DNA of 36,291 nucleotides from an uncultured Paracoccaceae bacterium (GCA_937873685.1 CALMYO010000177.1:1-36291), one strand, 5' to 3'. Positions 7,714 through 16,770 are shown, numbered from the stretch's first letter. Translations and numbers: made by a program. Notes: generated by a model not told the origin, from the sequence alone.

Positions 7714-8448
7714 CTACCACCCCACGCGCCCTACCCCCGGCAGTTTCAGCGCCGGGCGGGCGAGATCGAGCCCAAGCGTCAGGCCAAGCAGGCGAAGCTC
7801 CACCCCGTGGCGCGCACCGAGCGCGAGGCCGGCGACGCCGCCGAGTGAAAATTCCACGTCGCGCCAATCCGCCGCGACCGTGACGAAATCGCCGAGAACG
7901 CGAAAATCCTTGCCGATGGCGGTTGGCGGCAGCGTCGCATCCAGTTCCGGAAGGGCGCGCAGCACATGGGCGACGAAAGTGTTGGAGTTCGGCCCCGGCC
8001 ACAGCGTGTAGTCGCCGCGCTGCGCAAACGGATAGGCTGCGATCGCCGCGCGGGCGCGCGCGACCAGCGGTTCGGCGGCCGGGCCGGTCACCTTGGCGAC
8101 GACGACCGGCGTGTTGGAATACCAGCGCCCGTCGGCCGCCCAGCCGTCGCGGCGCACCGGCATGCCCCAGCCCACCTTGTCGTAGCGCTCCCATGCGCCT
8201 CCCTTGTCTTTCAGCACGATCCAGGCATGGGTGGCGACCGCCCCCTTCAGCCCGCCGGTGCGGGCGGAGAGCACGTAGAGCGCCGCCTGCGGCTCATCGG
8301 CCGCCCGCGGCAGCAGCCCGCTCGACGACCAGTCGGCGGCGCGCCAACCGGCGGGGTGCGGCTGCGATGTCCACCACACGGCAGCGGCGGCATTGGGCAG
8401 CGCAAAGGCGAGCAGCAGGGCGAGAAGCGGGCGAAGAATGCGTTTCAT
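7714..8448 (-). CDS. Exported DUF3750 family protein
   Basis: A 244-residue protein with an N-terminal signal peptide (MKRILRPLLALLLAFALPNAAAA) followed by a globular domain. Conserved-looking features are THAWIVLKD (around 79-87), the YDKVGWGMPVR segment and WPGPNSNTFVAHVLR, with an Asn/Ser cluster and His that could be functional. I recognise it as the DUF3750 type, a family of unknown function found mainly in proteobacteria. The start at 8448 (MKRIL) gives a clean signal sequence; longer in-frame extension upstream overlaps the asparaginase gene on the other strand and is not credible. It is divergent from the asparaginase gene with 70 bp between starts. Confidence 0.82.
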   Translation of the reverse strand: MKRILRPLLALLLAFALPNAAAAVWWTSQPHPAGWRAADWSSSGLLPRAADEPQAALYVLSARTGGLKGAVATHAWIVLKDKGGAWERYDKVGWGMPVRRDGWAADGRWYSNTPVVVAKVTGPAAEPLVARARAAIAAYPFAQRGDYTLWPGPNSNTFVAHVLRALPELDATLPPTAIGKDFRVLGDFVTVAADWRDVEFSLGGVAGLALGARHGVELRLLGLTLGLDLARPALKLPGVGRVGW

Positions 8449-8518
8449 GCGGGCGGTGGACGAAGGACGGGGCGATGTGCCAGATGCGCGGTCAGTGAAC
8501 GCAAAGAAAGGCGCAAGC

Positions 8519-9520
8519 ATGGCCAATCCGGTGCTGGTGGAAGTGACGCGCGGCACGATTGTGGAAAGCCGGCATCGCGGCGCTTTCGTCGTGCTCGACG
8601 CCGATGGCGGCGTGGTCGCGAAGGTGGGCGACACCGCCGCGCCGGTGTTCCCGCGCTCGGCGATCAAGGCGATCCAGGCGCTGCCGTTGCTCGAAAGCGG
8701 CGCGGCCGATGCCTATGGTTTCGGCAACAAGGAGATTGCGCTCGCTTGCGCCTCGCATTCCGGCGAGGACGGCCATGTGGCGCTGGCCGCCTCGATGCTG
8801 GCGCGCGCCGGCCGCAGCGGCGATGCGCTGGAATGCGGCGCGCACTGGTCGGGCGAGCAGGATGTATTCCTGCACCAGGCGCGCACGCTTTCGCACCCGA
8901 CTGCGCTGCACAACAATTGTTCGGGCAAGCATGCCGGCTTCGTCTGCGCCGCCTGCCACCAGGGCATCGATCCGGCCGGCTATGTCACGCCCGGCCATGG
9001 CCTGCAGGAGCAGGTGCGCGCGGCGATGGAAAGCGTCACCGGCGCGGCGCACGGGGCGGAGAACCGCGCCGTCGATGGTTGCGCGATCCCCACTTACGCG
9101 ATTCCTCTCGACGCGCTGGCGCTGGGCTTTGCGCGGATGGGGACCGGCGCGGGCCTCGCGCCCGCCCGCGCCGCCGCCGCGCGCCGCATCGTTGCCGCCT
9201 GCATGTGCGAGCCGTGGTTCGTCGCCGGCACGCATCGCGCCTGCACCGAGATCATGGCGGCGGGCGATGGCAAGGTCTTCGTCAAGACCGGGGCGGAAGG
9301 CGTCTATGTCGCGTTGCTGCCGGCAAGCGGCCTCGCCATCGCGCTGAAATGCGACGACGGCGCCGGCCGCGCCGCGGAAGCCATTCTCGCCGCGCTGCTG
9401 CTGCGTTTCGCAGAACCGGGCGCGAAGCTGGCGGGCGTGCTGGAGCGGCTCGCCCATGCGCCGGTGAAAAACCGCAAGGGGGAGGTTGTGGGGGAAGTGA
9501 GGGCGGTGGGGCAAGCCTGA
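8519..9520 (+). CDS. L-asparaginase II, rhizobial (ReAV) type
   Basis: A 333-residue cytoplasmic enzyme expected to hydrolyse L-asparagine to aspartate and ammonia. It belongs to the rhizobial asparaginase II family, unrelated to E. coli-type asparaginases. The catalytic pattern known from Rhizobium etli ReAV is present with small offsets: Ser47-x-x-Lys50 (SAIK), Ser79/Ser81 in CASHSGED, Cys134 and Lys137 in NNCSGKH, Cys188, Cys242 and Lys256. The cysteines and lysines that form the zinc site are all kept, so it is likely active. The ATG at 8519 has AAAGG upstream; an in-frame ATG at 8393 lies inside the divergent DUF3750 gene and was rejected. No regulator is linked. Confidence 0.92.
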   Translation: MANPVLVEVTRGTIVESRHRGAFVVLDADGGVVAKVGDTAAPVFPRSAIKAIQALPLLESGAADAYGFGNKEIALACASHSGEDGHVALAASMLARAGRSGDALECGAHWSGEQDVFLHQARTLSHPTALHNNCSGKHAGFVCAACHQGIDPAGYVTPGHGLQEQVRAAMESVTGAAHGAENRAVDGCAIPTYAIPLDALALGFARMGTGAGLAPARAAAARRIVAACMCEPWFVAGTHRACTEIMAAGDGKVFVKTGAEGVYVALLPASGLAIALKCDDGAGRAAEAILAALLLRFAEPGAKLAGVLERLAHAPVKNRKGEVVGEVRAVGQA

Positions 9521-9624
9521 TGTCCCGCTCATCAATAGCTCGTCCCATATCGAACTATTGACGACTGCGATCCACACACTCCGTGAGATTGGGCAAATCG
9601 TCTGCACCAAACCGTCGCCGCCGA

Positions 9625-10386
9625 TCAGCGCTGTTCGTAGCGCAGCACCATTTTCTCCACCGCCACGACGATTGCGAACAGTGCGATCGCAAGGCACGAA
9701 CACAGGGTGATCGCAGCGTAGAGCCGGCCGGACTGGTAGTTGAACGTGGCCTGGATGATCATGGCGCCGAGTCCCTTGTCGGAGCCAATCCACTCGCCGA
9801 CGACGGCGCCGATCACCGCGGTGGCCGAGGAAATGCGCAGCGACGCGAACAGGAAGGGCATGGCGCGCGGCAGGCGCAGCTTCCAGAGCGTTTCCAGCTT
9901 CGAAGCAGAAAGGACGCGAAACAGTTCCCGCTCGCTGTGCGTCACCGACTCCAGGCCGCGGATCATGTTCACCAGGGTTGGAAAGAAACATATGACCGCC
10001 GCGATGATGATTTTCGGCAGCATGCCGAGGCCGAAGATCAGGATGATCACCGGGGCAAGCGCCAGTATCGGAATCGTGTTGAGGAACAGGATCACCGGGA
10101 AATAGGCCGCTTGCAGATAGCGGTTATAGACGAAGATTACCGCGAGCAGCACCGCAACGCCATTGCCGAGCATGAACCCGGCAAGCGCCTCGTAAACCGT
10201 CGGCCAGAAGTTCACCCACAATAACGCGCTTTCGCGCGAGAAAATCCGCGCGATCTCCACCGGGGTCGGAACGATGTAGGAGGGAACGCCGGCGAGCGGC
10301 AGCAGGAACTGCCAAGCCGCCATCACCGACAGCACGCCGGCGACGGGAAGAATGCCGTTCCAGGGGCTGGGAACCGTTTCTCTCAT
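9625..10386 (-). CDS. ABC transporter permease, SsuC/TauC type
   Basis: A 253-residue inner-membrane protein with about six transmembrane segments. The cytoplasmic coupling loop carries the EAA-like motif (FRVLSASKLETLWKLRLPRAMPFL, about 157-180) that docks to the ATPase. Length and layout match permeases of the nitrate/sulfonate/taurine/HMP (NMT1-type) class. It is the last gene of a minus-strand operon; its start lies seven bases after the stop of the ATPase gene. Downstream 104 bp separate it from the converging asparaginase gene. The substrate is not clear; it acts with the next two genes. Confidence 0.92.
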   Translation of the reverse strand: MRETVPSPWNGILPVAGVLSVMAAWQFLLPLAGVPSYIVPTPVEIARIFSRESALLWVNFWPTVYEALAGFMLGNGVAVLLAVIFVYNRYLQAAYFPVILFLNTIPILALAPVIILIFGLGMLPKIIIAAVICFFPTLVNMIRGLESVTHSERELFRVLSASKLETLWKLRLPRAMPFLFASLRISSATAVIGAVVGEWIGSDKGLGAMIIQATFNYQSGRLYAAITLCSCLAIALFAIVVAVEKMVLRYEQR

Positions 10387-10393
10387 CGCCTGC

Positions 10394-11173
10394 TCAACAC
10401 TGCGCGAGTTCTGCGCGAAGCTCCGCCATTACGGCAACGAGCCTCGGGTCTTCCCGGGAGCATCCGCCATCGATGCCTTTCAGCGGCCGAAGATCGTGCA
10501 CCGCGTGGATGCGGCCGGGGTTTGCCGCCAGCACCATGACGCGCTGCCCGAGATAGGCGGCTTCCATGATCGAGTGGGTGACGAACAGCACGGTGGCGCC
10601 GGTGCGCCGCCACAGCTTCAGCAGTTCGTCGTTGAGCCGGTCGCGGGTGATTTCGTCGAGCGCGCCGAATGGCTCGTCCATCAGCAATATCCGCGGTTGG
10701 GAAATCAAGGCCCGGGCGATCGCGACGCGCTGGCGCTGGCCGCCGGAAAGCTGCGAGGGATAGCGGTCCTCGAAACCTGCCAGGCCCATCAGTTCCAGCA
10801 ACTCGCTGACCGACGGTGCGCCGTTGCGCGCCGTCCGGCGTCCGACATCGTTGGGAAGGCCGATGTTTCTTGCAACCGTACGCCATGGCAGCAGCGTGGC
10901 GTCCTGGAACACGAAGGATACGTCGCGGCGAAGCCGGGCATCGGCGGCGGTACCGTCGAGCACCTGCAACGCGCCCGAAAGCGGCGGCAGCAGATCGGCC
11001 ACCGCCCTCAGGAAGGTCGACTTGCCGCATCCCGACGGGCCGATGATGGTGAGAAACTCCCCTTCGGCGACGTCGAGATCGAAGCCATTGAGCACGACCG
11101 CCGCGTTCCCGGCAGAATCCCGGTATCCGGCGTCCAGGCCCTTCGCCCGTATGGCGTAACGGTCTGCATCCAT
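10394..11173 (-). CDS. ABC transporter ATP-binding protein, SsuB/TauB type
   Basis: A 259-residue ATPase with Walker A GPSGCGKST (45-53), Q-loop in VFQDATLLPWRTV (87-99), signature LSGGQ (141-145) and Walker B ILLMDEP (161-167). The LPW after the Q-loop is typical of the SsuB/TauB/ThiZ branch. It drives import together with the permease at 9625 and the binding protein at 11181, and is spaced only seven bases from each. The C-terminal extension carries two cysteines (residue ~236 and the last residue); I see no regulatory domain. Confidence 0.93.
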   Translation of the reverse strand: MDADRYAIRAKGLDAGYRDSAGNAAVVLNGFDLDVAEGEFLTIIGPSGCGKSTFLRAVADLLPPLSGALQVLDGTAADARLRRDVSFVFQDATLLPWRTVARNIGLPNDVGRRTARNGAPSVSELLELMGLAGFEDRYPSQLSGGQRQRVAIARALISQPRILLMDEPFGALDEITRDRLNDELLKLWRRTGATVLFVTHSIMEAAYLGQRVMVLAANPGRIHAVHDLRPLKGIDGGCSREDPRLVAVMAELRAELAQC

Positions 11174-11180
11174 CGTGCGG

Positions 11181-12212
11181 TCAGATCTTCGGCCGGATGT
11201 CCTTCGTCATCTCGAGGATTTTCGTTGTATAGACATCCTCAAGCTTCGGCCTGCCCTGCTCGTACTGCTTCAGCGCATCGAACATGGCGATCTGTTCCTC
11301 GATCCTGGCCGGATCGAATGTGCCCCAGCCGTCGCGCGCCGTATCGGCGTTGAAGCTGAGCTGGAGAATGAGATCGATCGTCTTCAGTTCCCATTCCAGG
11401 CTCATGTCCGGGTAGGCTTCCACGGTCTTCTTGACGGCTTCCTCTGGGTTCGCCTTGGTCCACTCCCAGCCCTTCGATACAGCACCGATGAACTTTGCAA
11501 GAACCTCGGCATTGCTGTCGATTGCGGAATCCGTGGCGAAGTAGACATTGGCGTAGGATGGCAGGCCCATGTCGCTGACCAGCAGGTCGATGCGGTCCGG
11601 TCCCAGCACCGAGAGCGCCTGGGTATTGGTGACCCAGCCGCCGATGGCGTCCACTTCGCCGCGCTCCAGCGGCGCCTTGTCGAAGCCGACATTGACGACG
11701 GTGATCTGGGAGGCGTCGAGGTTGTTCTTGGCGATGATGGCGTCGATGACGACGCGGGCGGTCGGCTGGATGCCGATCTTCTTGCCAATCATGTCAGCCG
11801 CCGAACGCACCGGCGCCTTTGGCAGGGACGCCAACGCGTAGGGGCCGGTGCGGAAGCCACAGGCCAGGATCTTGACCGGCACGCCCGACGCACGTGCGGC
11901 GACAAGCTGGGTCGACTCAGAGAATTGGCCGAGTGTGGCATCGCCGGACACAACGGGCGGCACCGTTGCCGAGTTGGGGCCGCCGGGATTGAACTCCACG
12001 TCGAGACCCGCGTCGGTGAAGAAACCTTGCTGGGCGGCCATCACGTCGCCGATCTGGCCGTTGGACATCAGCCAGTCGAGCTTGATGACAACCTTGGCGT
12101 TTTCGGCACGTGCGGGATCGGGCAGAACAAGCTGGATGCCGCCACCCATGGCCCCGGCGAGAACGGCGCTGCCGCCGAGAAACTGGCGTCTGGAAATTCG
12201 CGTATGCGTCAT
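11181..12212 (-). CDS. Tat-exported substrate-binding protein, NMT1/SsuA type
   Basis: A 343-residue periplasmic protein. The N-terminus carries a twin-arginine signal (SRRQFLGG at 7-14, then a hydrophobic stretch to about residue 36 ending PARA). The mature part begins KVVIKLDWLMSNGQIGDVMAAQQGFF, the typical first strand and helix of NMT1/ThiY/SsuA-like proteins. The family binds taurine, sulfonates, nitrate, pyrimidine precursors or aromatic acids, and the sequence does not tell which. I chose the ATG at 12212 because AGGGAG stands six bases before it; the upstream ATG at 12242 adds ten residues before the Tat motif. It is the first transporter gene of the operon, 33 bp after the VOC gene. 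Confidence 0.9.
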   Translation of the reverse strand: MTHTRISRRQFLGGSAVLAGAMGGGIQLVLPDPARAENAKVVIKLDWLMSNGQIGDVMAAQQGFFTDAGLDVEFNPGGPNSATVPPVVSGDATLGQFSESTQLVAARASGVPVKILACGFRTGPYALASLPKAPVRSAADMIGKKIGIQPTARVVIDAIIAKNNLDASQITVVNVGFDKAPLERGEVDAIGGWVTNTQALSVLGPDRIDLLVSDMGLPSYANVYFATDSAIDSNAEVLAKFIGAVSKGWEWTKANPEEAVKKTVEAYPDMSLEWELKTIDLILQLSFNADTARDGWGTFDPARIEEQIAMFDALKQYEQGRPKLEDVYTTKILEMTKDIRPKI

Positions 12213-12245
12213 GTCATTCTCCCTGCTGGCGTTTTCGGTCACTGT

Positions 12246-12692
12246 TCAGTCGCCGGCGTCGGCTGAATCGAAATCGTGTTTCGGCCCTTCCGGATACCAG
12301 GCGTAGATCTCCCACACATTGTCGTCGGGGTCGGTAAAGTAGGCACAGCGCGCGTTCCACGGGTAGTCGGAAGGCGGCCCGGCAAACACCACCCCCATTG
12401 CGATCAGCCGCTCATGCATCGCATCGATCTGCGACGGGGTGTCCAGTCGAACGGCGACACAGGCCTTGTGGGCGCGCGGCGGCGCCTTCACATCGGCCAC
12501 GCCCGAATGCGCGCTCATGTGGCCGAGTTCCCATGCCGCAAGCGTCACGCCTTCGCTGTGAAAATCCGCAAATCCCTCCGCGCGGCGGCGCAGCCTGAAA
12601 CCGAGCACGCCGGAGTAGAATTGCACCGCACGCTCAATATCCTCCACCAGCAGGCAGACATCGGTGATCTTCAGGGCCGGGCCATCGTTCAT
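12246..12692 (-). CDS. VOC-superfamily (glyoxalase/dioxygenase-like) protein
   Basis: A 148-residue protein with the paired beta-alpha-beta-beta-beta modules of the VOC fold. The first begins ITDVCLLVEDIERAVQFYSGVLGF, and the second ends YFTDPDDNVWEIYAWYPEGP, where Glu is a usual metal ligand. The usual His at the first-strand ligand position is not obvious (DVCLLV), so the metal site may be altered. VOC proteins include glyoxalase I, extradiol dioxygenases, epimerases and resistance proteins; no reaction can be assigned. Its ATG overlaps the stop of the regulator gene (TGATG), so the two are translationally coupled. Lying between a regulator and an uptake system, it may act on the imported compound. 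Confidence 0.85.
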   Translation of the reverse strand: MNDGPALKITDVCLLVEDIERAVQFYSGVLGFRLRRRAEGFADFHSEGVTLAAWELGHMSAHSGVADVKAPPRAHKACVAVRLDTPSQIDAMHERLIAMGVVFAGPPSDYPWNARCAYFTDPDDNVWEIYAWYPEGPKHDFDSADAGD

Positions 12693-13456
12693 CACTTCGC
12701 CTTTCCCGCCTTGCGCACGAACTGGTCGGGGTGTTGACGATCCTCGATCGTAACGCCGACGCGCTGAGCCGCCCCGTGGATATGATTGCGCATCGCCGCC
12801 GCCGCCATGTGCGGATCTGCGGCAACGAGAGCTTCGTAAATGCGCACGTGCTCGCCGACGTTGATGTGGACCAGATCGTGCAGCGGGTTGGTCTGGCGGG
12901 CATAATAGATGGTCTGCCGGATCTGCTCGCAGACAAAGGACACAAAGGTGTGGATGTAACCGTTGCCGGTCGCCGCCGCGATCTCGCGATGAAAGGCGAG
13001 GTCGGCGTCGATGCTGCCGTCCTCCCATTTTTCCTCACCGCCCATGCGGTCGAGATGGGACTTGATGCAGTCAAGCTGTTGCGGCGTACGGCGGGTTGCC
13101 GCGATCGCGGCGGCTTCGGTTTCGAGTACGCTGCGCAATTCGAACAGGCGCTGCATGTTGCCGGGTTCACGCAATGCATTGCGGTCGATGCGGATCGCGT
13201 CGCGTTGCTCCGGCGCGCGCACGAAGGCGCCGACGCCCTGCCGCGCCTCCACGAGACCGTCGGCTCGAAGCTGCGCCACTGCTTCGCGGATGACGTTGCG
13301 GCTGACGCCAAGCCGGCTGGCGAGTTGCTGTTCGGTTGGCAGCCGGCTGCCGGGGGCAAGCTCGCCCGATTCGATGTCGCGGGAGAGGGCTGACACCACG
13401 CGCTGCGGCAGCGTGTCCGTCACACCCAGAACCGCCGATCTCCGGATCATGCCCAT
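12692..13456 (-). CDS. GntR-family regulator with FCD domain (FadR type)
   Basis: A 254-residue regulator. The N-terminal winged helix (about 15-80) has LPTEQQLASRLGVSRNVIREAV, the GntR helix-turn-helix. The C-terminal helical FCD domain carries candidate metal/acid ligands Asp and His in DLAFHREI, His in EHVRIYEAL and His in MRNHIHGA, suggesting an organic-acid effector. The start at 13456 has GGAG ten bases upstream; a TTG at 13471 is possible. It is the first gene of the operon that continues through the VOC protein and the ABC importer, so it controls its own operon. A TNGT-N3-ACNA site lies 24 bp upstream of the start. Confidence 0.92.
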   Translation of the reverse strand: MGMIRRSAVLGVTDTLPQRVVSALSRDIESGELAPGSRLPTEQQLASRLGVSRNVIREAVAQLRADGLVEARQGVGAFVRAPEQRDAIRIDRNALREPGNMQRLFELRSVLETEAAAIAATRRTPQQLDCIKSHLDRMGGEEKWEDGSIDADLAFHREIAAATGNGYIHTFVSFVCEQIRQTIYYARQTNPLHDLVHINVGEHVRIYEALVAADPHMAAAAMRNHIHGAAQRVGVTIEDRQHPDQFVRKAGKAK

Positions 13457-13479
13457 ACGTTTAATCTCCAATCATCCTA

Positions 13480-13490
13480 TTGTCCTACAA
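13480..13490. promoter_or_regulatory. FadR/FCD-type operator TTGTCCTACAA
   Basis: This 11-bp sequence fits the TNGT-N3-ACNA consensus known for FadR-subfamily regulators and is nearly palindromic. It sits 23-34 bp upstream of the start codon of the FCD regulator gene, a position suitable for autorepression of the whole regulator-VOC-ABC operon. Confidence 0.65.
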
Positions 13491-13731
13491 CAATTGGCTT
13501 TTCGTCAACCGGGTTTCTTAATACGGGCGGGAAAACCGGATTGGAGCGGTTGCATCTGACGCCCGGGACAATCGCCCGGCAGGCGTCGGGACGGCGATTG
13601 CCGCGCAGCAGGTTTTTGCGTTGTTCAGACCGCTACAGCGCCGTTCGATCGAACCGGATCGTTCGGGTGCCGGGAACTTGCGTAACTGTAGCGAGCAGAA
13701 CGTGACGATGGGTAGGGCGGATCGATTCCAC

Positions 13732-15081
13732 TCACCCCACGCCGTTTCGCTCCACCGTCACATTGCCCGGAAGCTTGCCGCCAGCCGCCAGATCCCCGGT
13801 GACAATCTTCGCCCAGCGGTGGCCGACGATCGCGGCGTCGCGGGCGGCGATGCGGTTGTCGGCGATCACGGCGGCCCCCGCGCCGTCGGCCACGGTCACG
13901 GCGACGCCGTAGCGCGCCTCGCGGATGACATTGCCGCTCGCCACGCAATCGCGCAGGAACTCGCCCCAGCCGAGATTGACGCCGTAGAGCGGCGCGTTCT
14001 CCACCACATTGCCGGTCACCGCCGTGTCGGCCTCCACCGAGATGCCGACGCCGAAGCCGGGCGGGTCGGCCGGATACGGGCCGACGGTACGCAGGTTGCG
14101 CACGATGTTGGCCGAGACCGTCGCCAGCCGGCCGCCATCGTTGAAGTTCACCACCGAGATGCCATTCGCCGCCCCGTCCACCGTGTTGCCGGCAATCGCC
14201 GCGCCTTCGAAGCCGAATTCGGCGTAGATCGCCGTCTCGCCGCTGTTGCGGGCGGAATTGCCGCTGACGCGCAGATCCGAGCAGGCATTGGCGCGGATCG
14301 CCGAGAAGGCGCAATCCGAAACGCGGTTTCCCGAAATCGAGACGGCATTGGCGCGAAACACGTTGATGCCGTTGCCCCACTGGCCGGTGCCGCCATTGGC
14401 AGCGCCGATGTCAAACACGCGATTGTCGGCGATCGTCGAGCCGTCCTCGGCCACCTGCCAGCGATGCACGGCGACGCCGCCATTGGCACAGGCGCTGACG
14501 GTGTTTGCGGCAATCCGCAGCCCCCGGCTTTCCACGGCATAGAGGCCGAAACCGGCGGCGCCGGAAATGTCGCAGGCCTCGATGCGCCCGCCCGACCCTT
14601 CCAGATGCAGGCCGGATTTCGCCGAGCCGAGCAGGATGCAATCCTCCACCACCGCGGTTTCGACGCCGCGCAGGTCGAGTGCGCCGGACACATGGTCTGC
14701 AAGCCAGGCGTTGCCGGCGTCGAGCACAAGGCCGGCAAGCGTGATGCGGCGCGCGTTCTGGGCGGCGAGGAAATGCCCGCCGCCGCCATAGTGCAGACGT
14801 GTGCGGCCGGGCACGCCGGTCAACACCAGCCCGTCCGGCAGCACGATGTTGGAGATGACGTAGCCGCCGGCCGGCAGCGCCACCGGCTTGCCCTCGGCCG
14901 CGGCGCGGTCAATCATGTCCTGGAAGGCCGCGCTTCTGCGGTCGCTCGAGACCGGCCGGATGCCGGGGCTGGCGATGTCGATGGAACCGCGCAGGCCGCC
15001 CTGTCGCGTCTGGGCTTGCGCGCCAAACGGCAGCAACAGCGGGGCTGCGGCCACGGCCTTGAGGATGCGGCGTCGGTTCAT
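13732..15081 (-). CDS. Exported right-handed beta-helix repeat protein (TIGR03808-like)
   Basis: A 449-residue protein. The N-terminus MNRRRILKAVAAAPLLLPFGAQA is a twin-arginine-like signal peptide. The rest consists of repeated short strands with Asn and Gly turns (ISGNRVSDCAFSAIRANACS, VSANIVRNLRT, VTGNVVENAPLYGVNL), the pattern of a parallel beta-helix like that of pectate lyases. I recall a Rhizobiales family of Tat-translocated repeat proteins (TIGR03808) with this make-up; the function is unknown. A polysaccharide lyase or epimerase role is possible, but no catalytic set is evident. The ATG at 15081 has GGAG eight bases upstream. It follows the AruI-like gene on the same strand after 93 bp, so co-transcription is possible. 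Confidence 0.85.
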   Translation of the reverse strand: MNRRRILKAVAAAPLLLPFGAQAQTRQGGLRGSIDIASPGIRPVSSDRRSAAFQDMIDRAAAEGKPVALPAGGYVISNIVLPDGLVLTGVPGRTRLHYGGGGHFLAAQNARRITLAGLVLDAGNAWLADHVSGALDLRGVETAVVEDCILLGSAKSGLHLEGSGGRIEACDISGAAGFGLYAVESRGLRIAANTVSACANGGVAVHRWQVAEDGSTIADNRVFDIGAANGGTGQWGNGINVFRANAVSISGNRVSDCAFSAIRANACSDLRVSGNSARNSGETAIYAEFGFEGAAIAGNTVDGAANGISVVNFNDGGRLATVSANIVRNLRTVGPYPADPPGFGVGISVEADTAVTGNVVENAPLYGVNLGWGEFLRDCVASGNVIREARYGVAVTVADGAGAAVIADNRIAARDAAIVGHRWAKIVTGDLAAGGKLPGNVTVERNGVG

Positions 15082-15174
15082 GGCACGTCTCCACACATTC
15101 GGAGACGCGTTGCAGGAACCGTGCCGGGATGGCTGTGCCGGGATGGGACGGGGGTGCGCGCTTTGCTGCCGCTC

Positions 15175-16770
15175 TTACCCCACCCAACCGCCCTCCTCGC
15201 GCACGACAATCACCGTCGGCCGGTCGGCTGCGAACGCATCGCGCACGGCGGCGATGAATGCCGCTTCGCTGTCCGGTTCGACGCCATGGCAATGCATGGC
15301 GCGTGCGAGCAGCAAGAAATCGGGCGCCAGCCCGTCCACCGCGATGCGCGGCACGTTTTTGCTGCGCATATCGTCGCGGATCTGCTTGTAGCCGTCATTG
15401 TGCCACACGATCAGCGGGATCGGCAGGCGCTGCTCTGCCGCCGTCGCCAGTTCCTGCACCGTGAACATCGTGCCGCCGTCGCCGGCAAGCGCCGCCACCG
15501 CGCGGTCCGGCAGCGCCAGTTTCGCGCCGATCGCCTGCGGAAAGGCAAAGCCGAGCGCACAATAGCCGGGCGCATAGAAGAACCGGCGCGGCGCCTCTGC
15601 CGGATAAGCGGAAATCGCGGTGTAGGTCGCCTGGCAGGAATCGCCGAACAGCATGCCGTCTTCCGGCAGCGCGGCGCGGATCGCGGCCAGCAGACGCAGG
15701 TGCCTTGCTTCCGACGCCGTGAGCGGCGCGAGGCAGGTGGCGCGGATCGCTGCCGCCCTCTCCGCAACATCGGCGCTGTTGCGGCCCTTCGCCGGCAAGG
15801 CGTCGAGCAGCGCCGCAACGGCCCGTTTCGCATCGGCGGAGATGTGCAGCGCGGCCGGATAGCGGTCGTTCGCGCGGGCCGGTTCGATGTCGATGCGCAG
15901 AAGCGGCCCGCCAAAACGGATTTCGTCGACGAAACTGTCGGTCTCGGCCAGTTCGGTGCCGATCGCCAGCACCACGTCGGCGGCAGCGACAAGCTCCTGC
16001 GCGGGCGTCCGGCACATCATGCCGCCAAGGCTCAGCGGGTGGGAAGACGGCACCACACCCTTGCCGGCGGAGGTGGAGATGGCGATCGCGCCGAGCCTTT
16101 CGGCAAGCGTCGTCACATCGGCGCCGGCAGCGCCGCCGCCGACGATGAGAACCGGGTTTTTCGCGGCCGACAGGAGGTTCGCAGCATCGCGGATCGCAGC
16201 CGGATCGGGCGTTGGCGGCTCGGCGTCGGTTTCGGCCGCGGACCAGTCGTCGGCGACATGGGCGGCGAGCACATCGACGGGGATCGCCACATGCGCCGGC
16301 CGCGGCCGCCGGCCGGAAAAGCAGGCAAAGGCGCGATCCAGCATTGCTGGCATATCGGCAGGCGTGCGCGCCGTTCCAGAGAACGCCGTCAGCGGCGCGG
16401 TCACGGCGGCAAGGCCGGTCACCTCGTGCAGCATGCCCCAGCCCTTGCCGAGCGTGCCGCTCGCCGCTTCCGCCGAGACCAGCAGCAGCGGCACCGAATC
16501 GCCATAGGCTTGGCCGAGCGCCGTCGTCGCATTTGTGACGCCGGGGCCGGAGATGGTGAGCAACACGCCGGGCCTGCCTGTTGCCCTTGCGTAGCCGTCG
16601 GCCATGAAGCCGCCACCCAGTTCATTGCGCGCCTGGATGTGGCGGATGCCGTCGACGGCGCCGAAGCCGCGATAGAAATCGAGCGTGTGGACGCCGGGTA
16701 TCCCGAACACCGTGTCGACGCCGCGCGCCCGCAGGTACTTCACCGTAGCTTCGCCAACGCTGATGGTCAT
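15175..16770 (-). CDS. ThDP-dependent decarboxylase, AruI-like
   Basis: A 531-residue thiamine-diphosphate enzyme with the three-domain layout of acetolactate synthase relatives. The N-terminal Pyr domain holds the catalytic Glu50 (ARNELGGGFMADGYA), and the PP domain holds GDGG (430-433) with Asn458-Asp459, binding ThDP-Mg. The N-terminus TISVGEATVKYLRARGVDTVFGIPGVHT and the GLGKGWGMLHE-like stretch (108-116) strongly recall AruI, 5-guanidino-2-oxopentanoate decarboxylase of the arginine transaminase pathway; that call rests on memory of the family. Other 2-oxoacid decarboxylase or synthase roles remain possible. AGGGGG precedes the ATG at 16770. It is divergent from a peptide/opine-type ABC transporter, which may import its precursor. 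Confidence 0.82.
   Translation of the reverse strand: MTISVGEATVKYLRARGVDTVFGIPGVHTLDFYRGFGAVDGIRHIQARNELGGGFMADGYARATGRPGVLLTISGPGVTNATTALGQAYGDSVPLLLVSAEAASGTLGKGWGMLHEVTGLAAVTAPLTAFSGTARTPADMPAMLDRAFACFSGRRPRPAHVAIPVDVLAAHVADDWSAAETDAEPPTPDPAAIRDAANLLSAAKNPVLIVGGGAAGADVTTLAERLGAIAISTSAGKGVVPSSHPLSLGGMMCRTPAQELVAAADVVLAIGTELAETDSFVDEIRFGGPLLRIDIEPARANDRYPAALHISADAKRAVAALLDALPAKGRNSADVAERAAAIRATCLAPLTASEARHLRLLAAIRAALPEDGMLFGDSCQATYTAISAYPAEAPRRFFYAPGYCALGFAFPQAIGAKLALPDRAVAALAGDGGTMFTVQELATAAEQRLPIPLIVWHNDGYKQIRDDMRSKNVPRIAVDGLAPDFLLLARAMHCHGVEPDSEAAFIAAVRDAFAADRPTVIVVREEGGWVG

Noticed and set aside
13557..13586. Imperfect hairpin GACGCCCGGG...CCCGGCAGGCGTC as a terminator
   Set aside because: The stem has a bulge and no U-run on either strand, so I could not support a terminator call.
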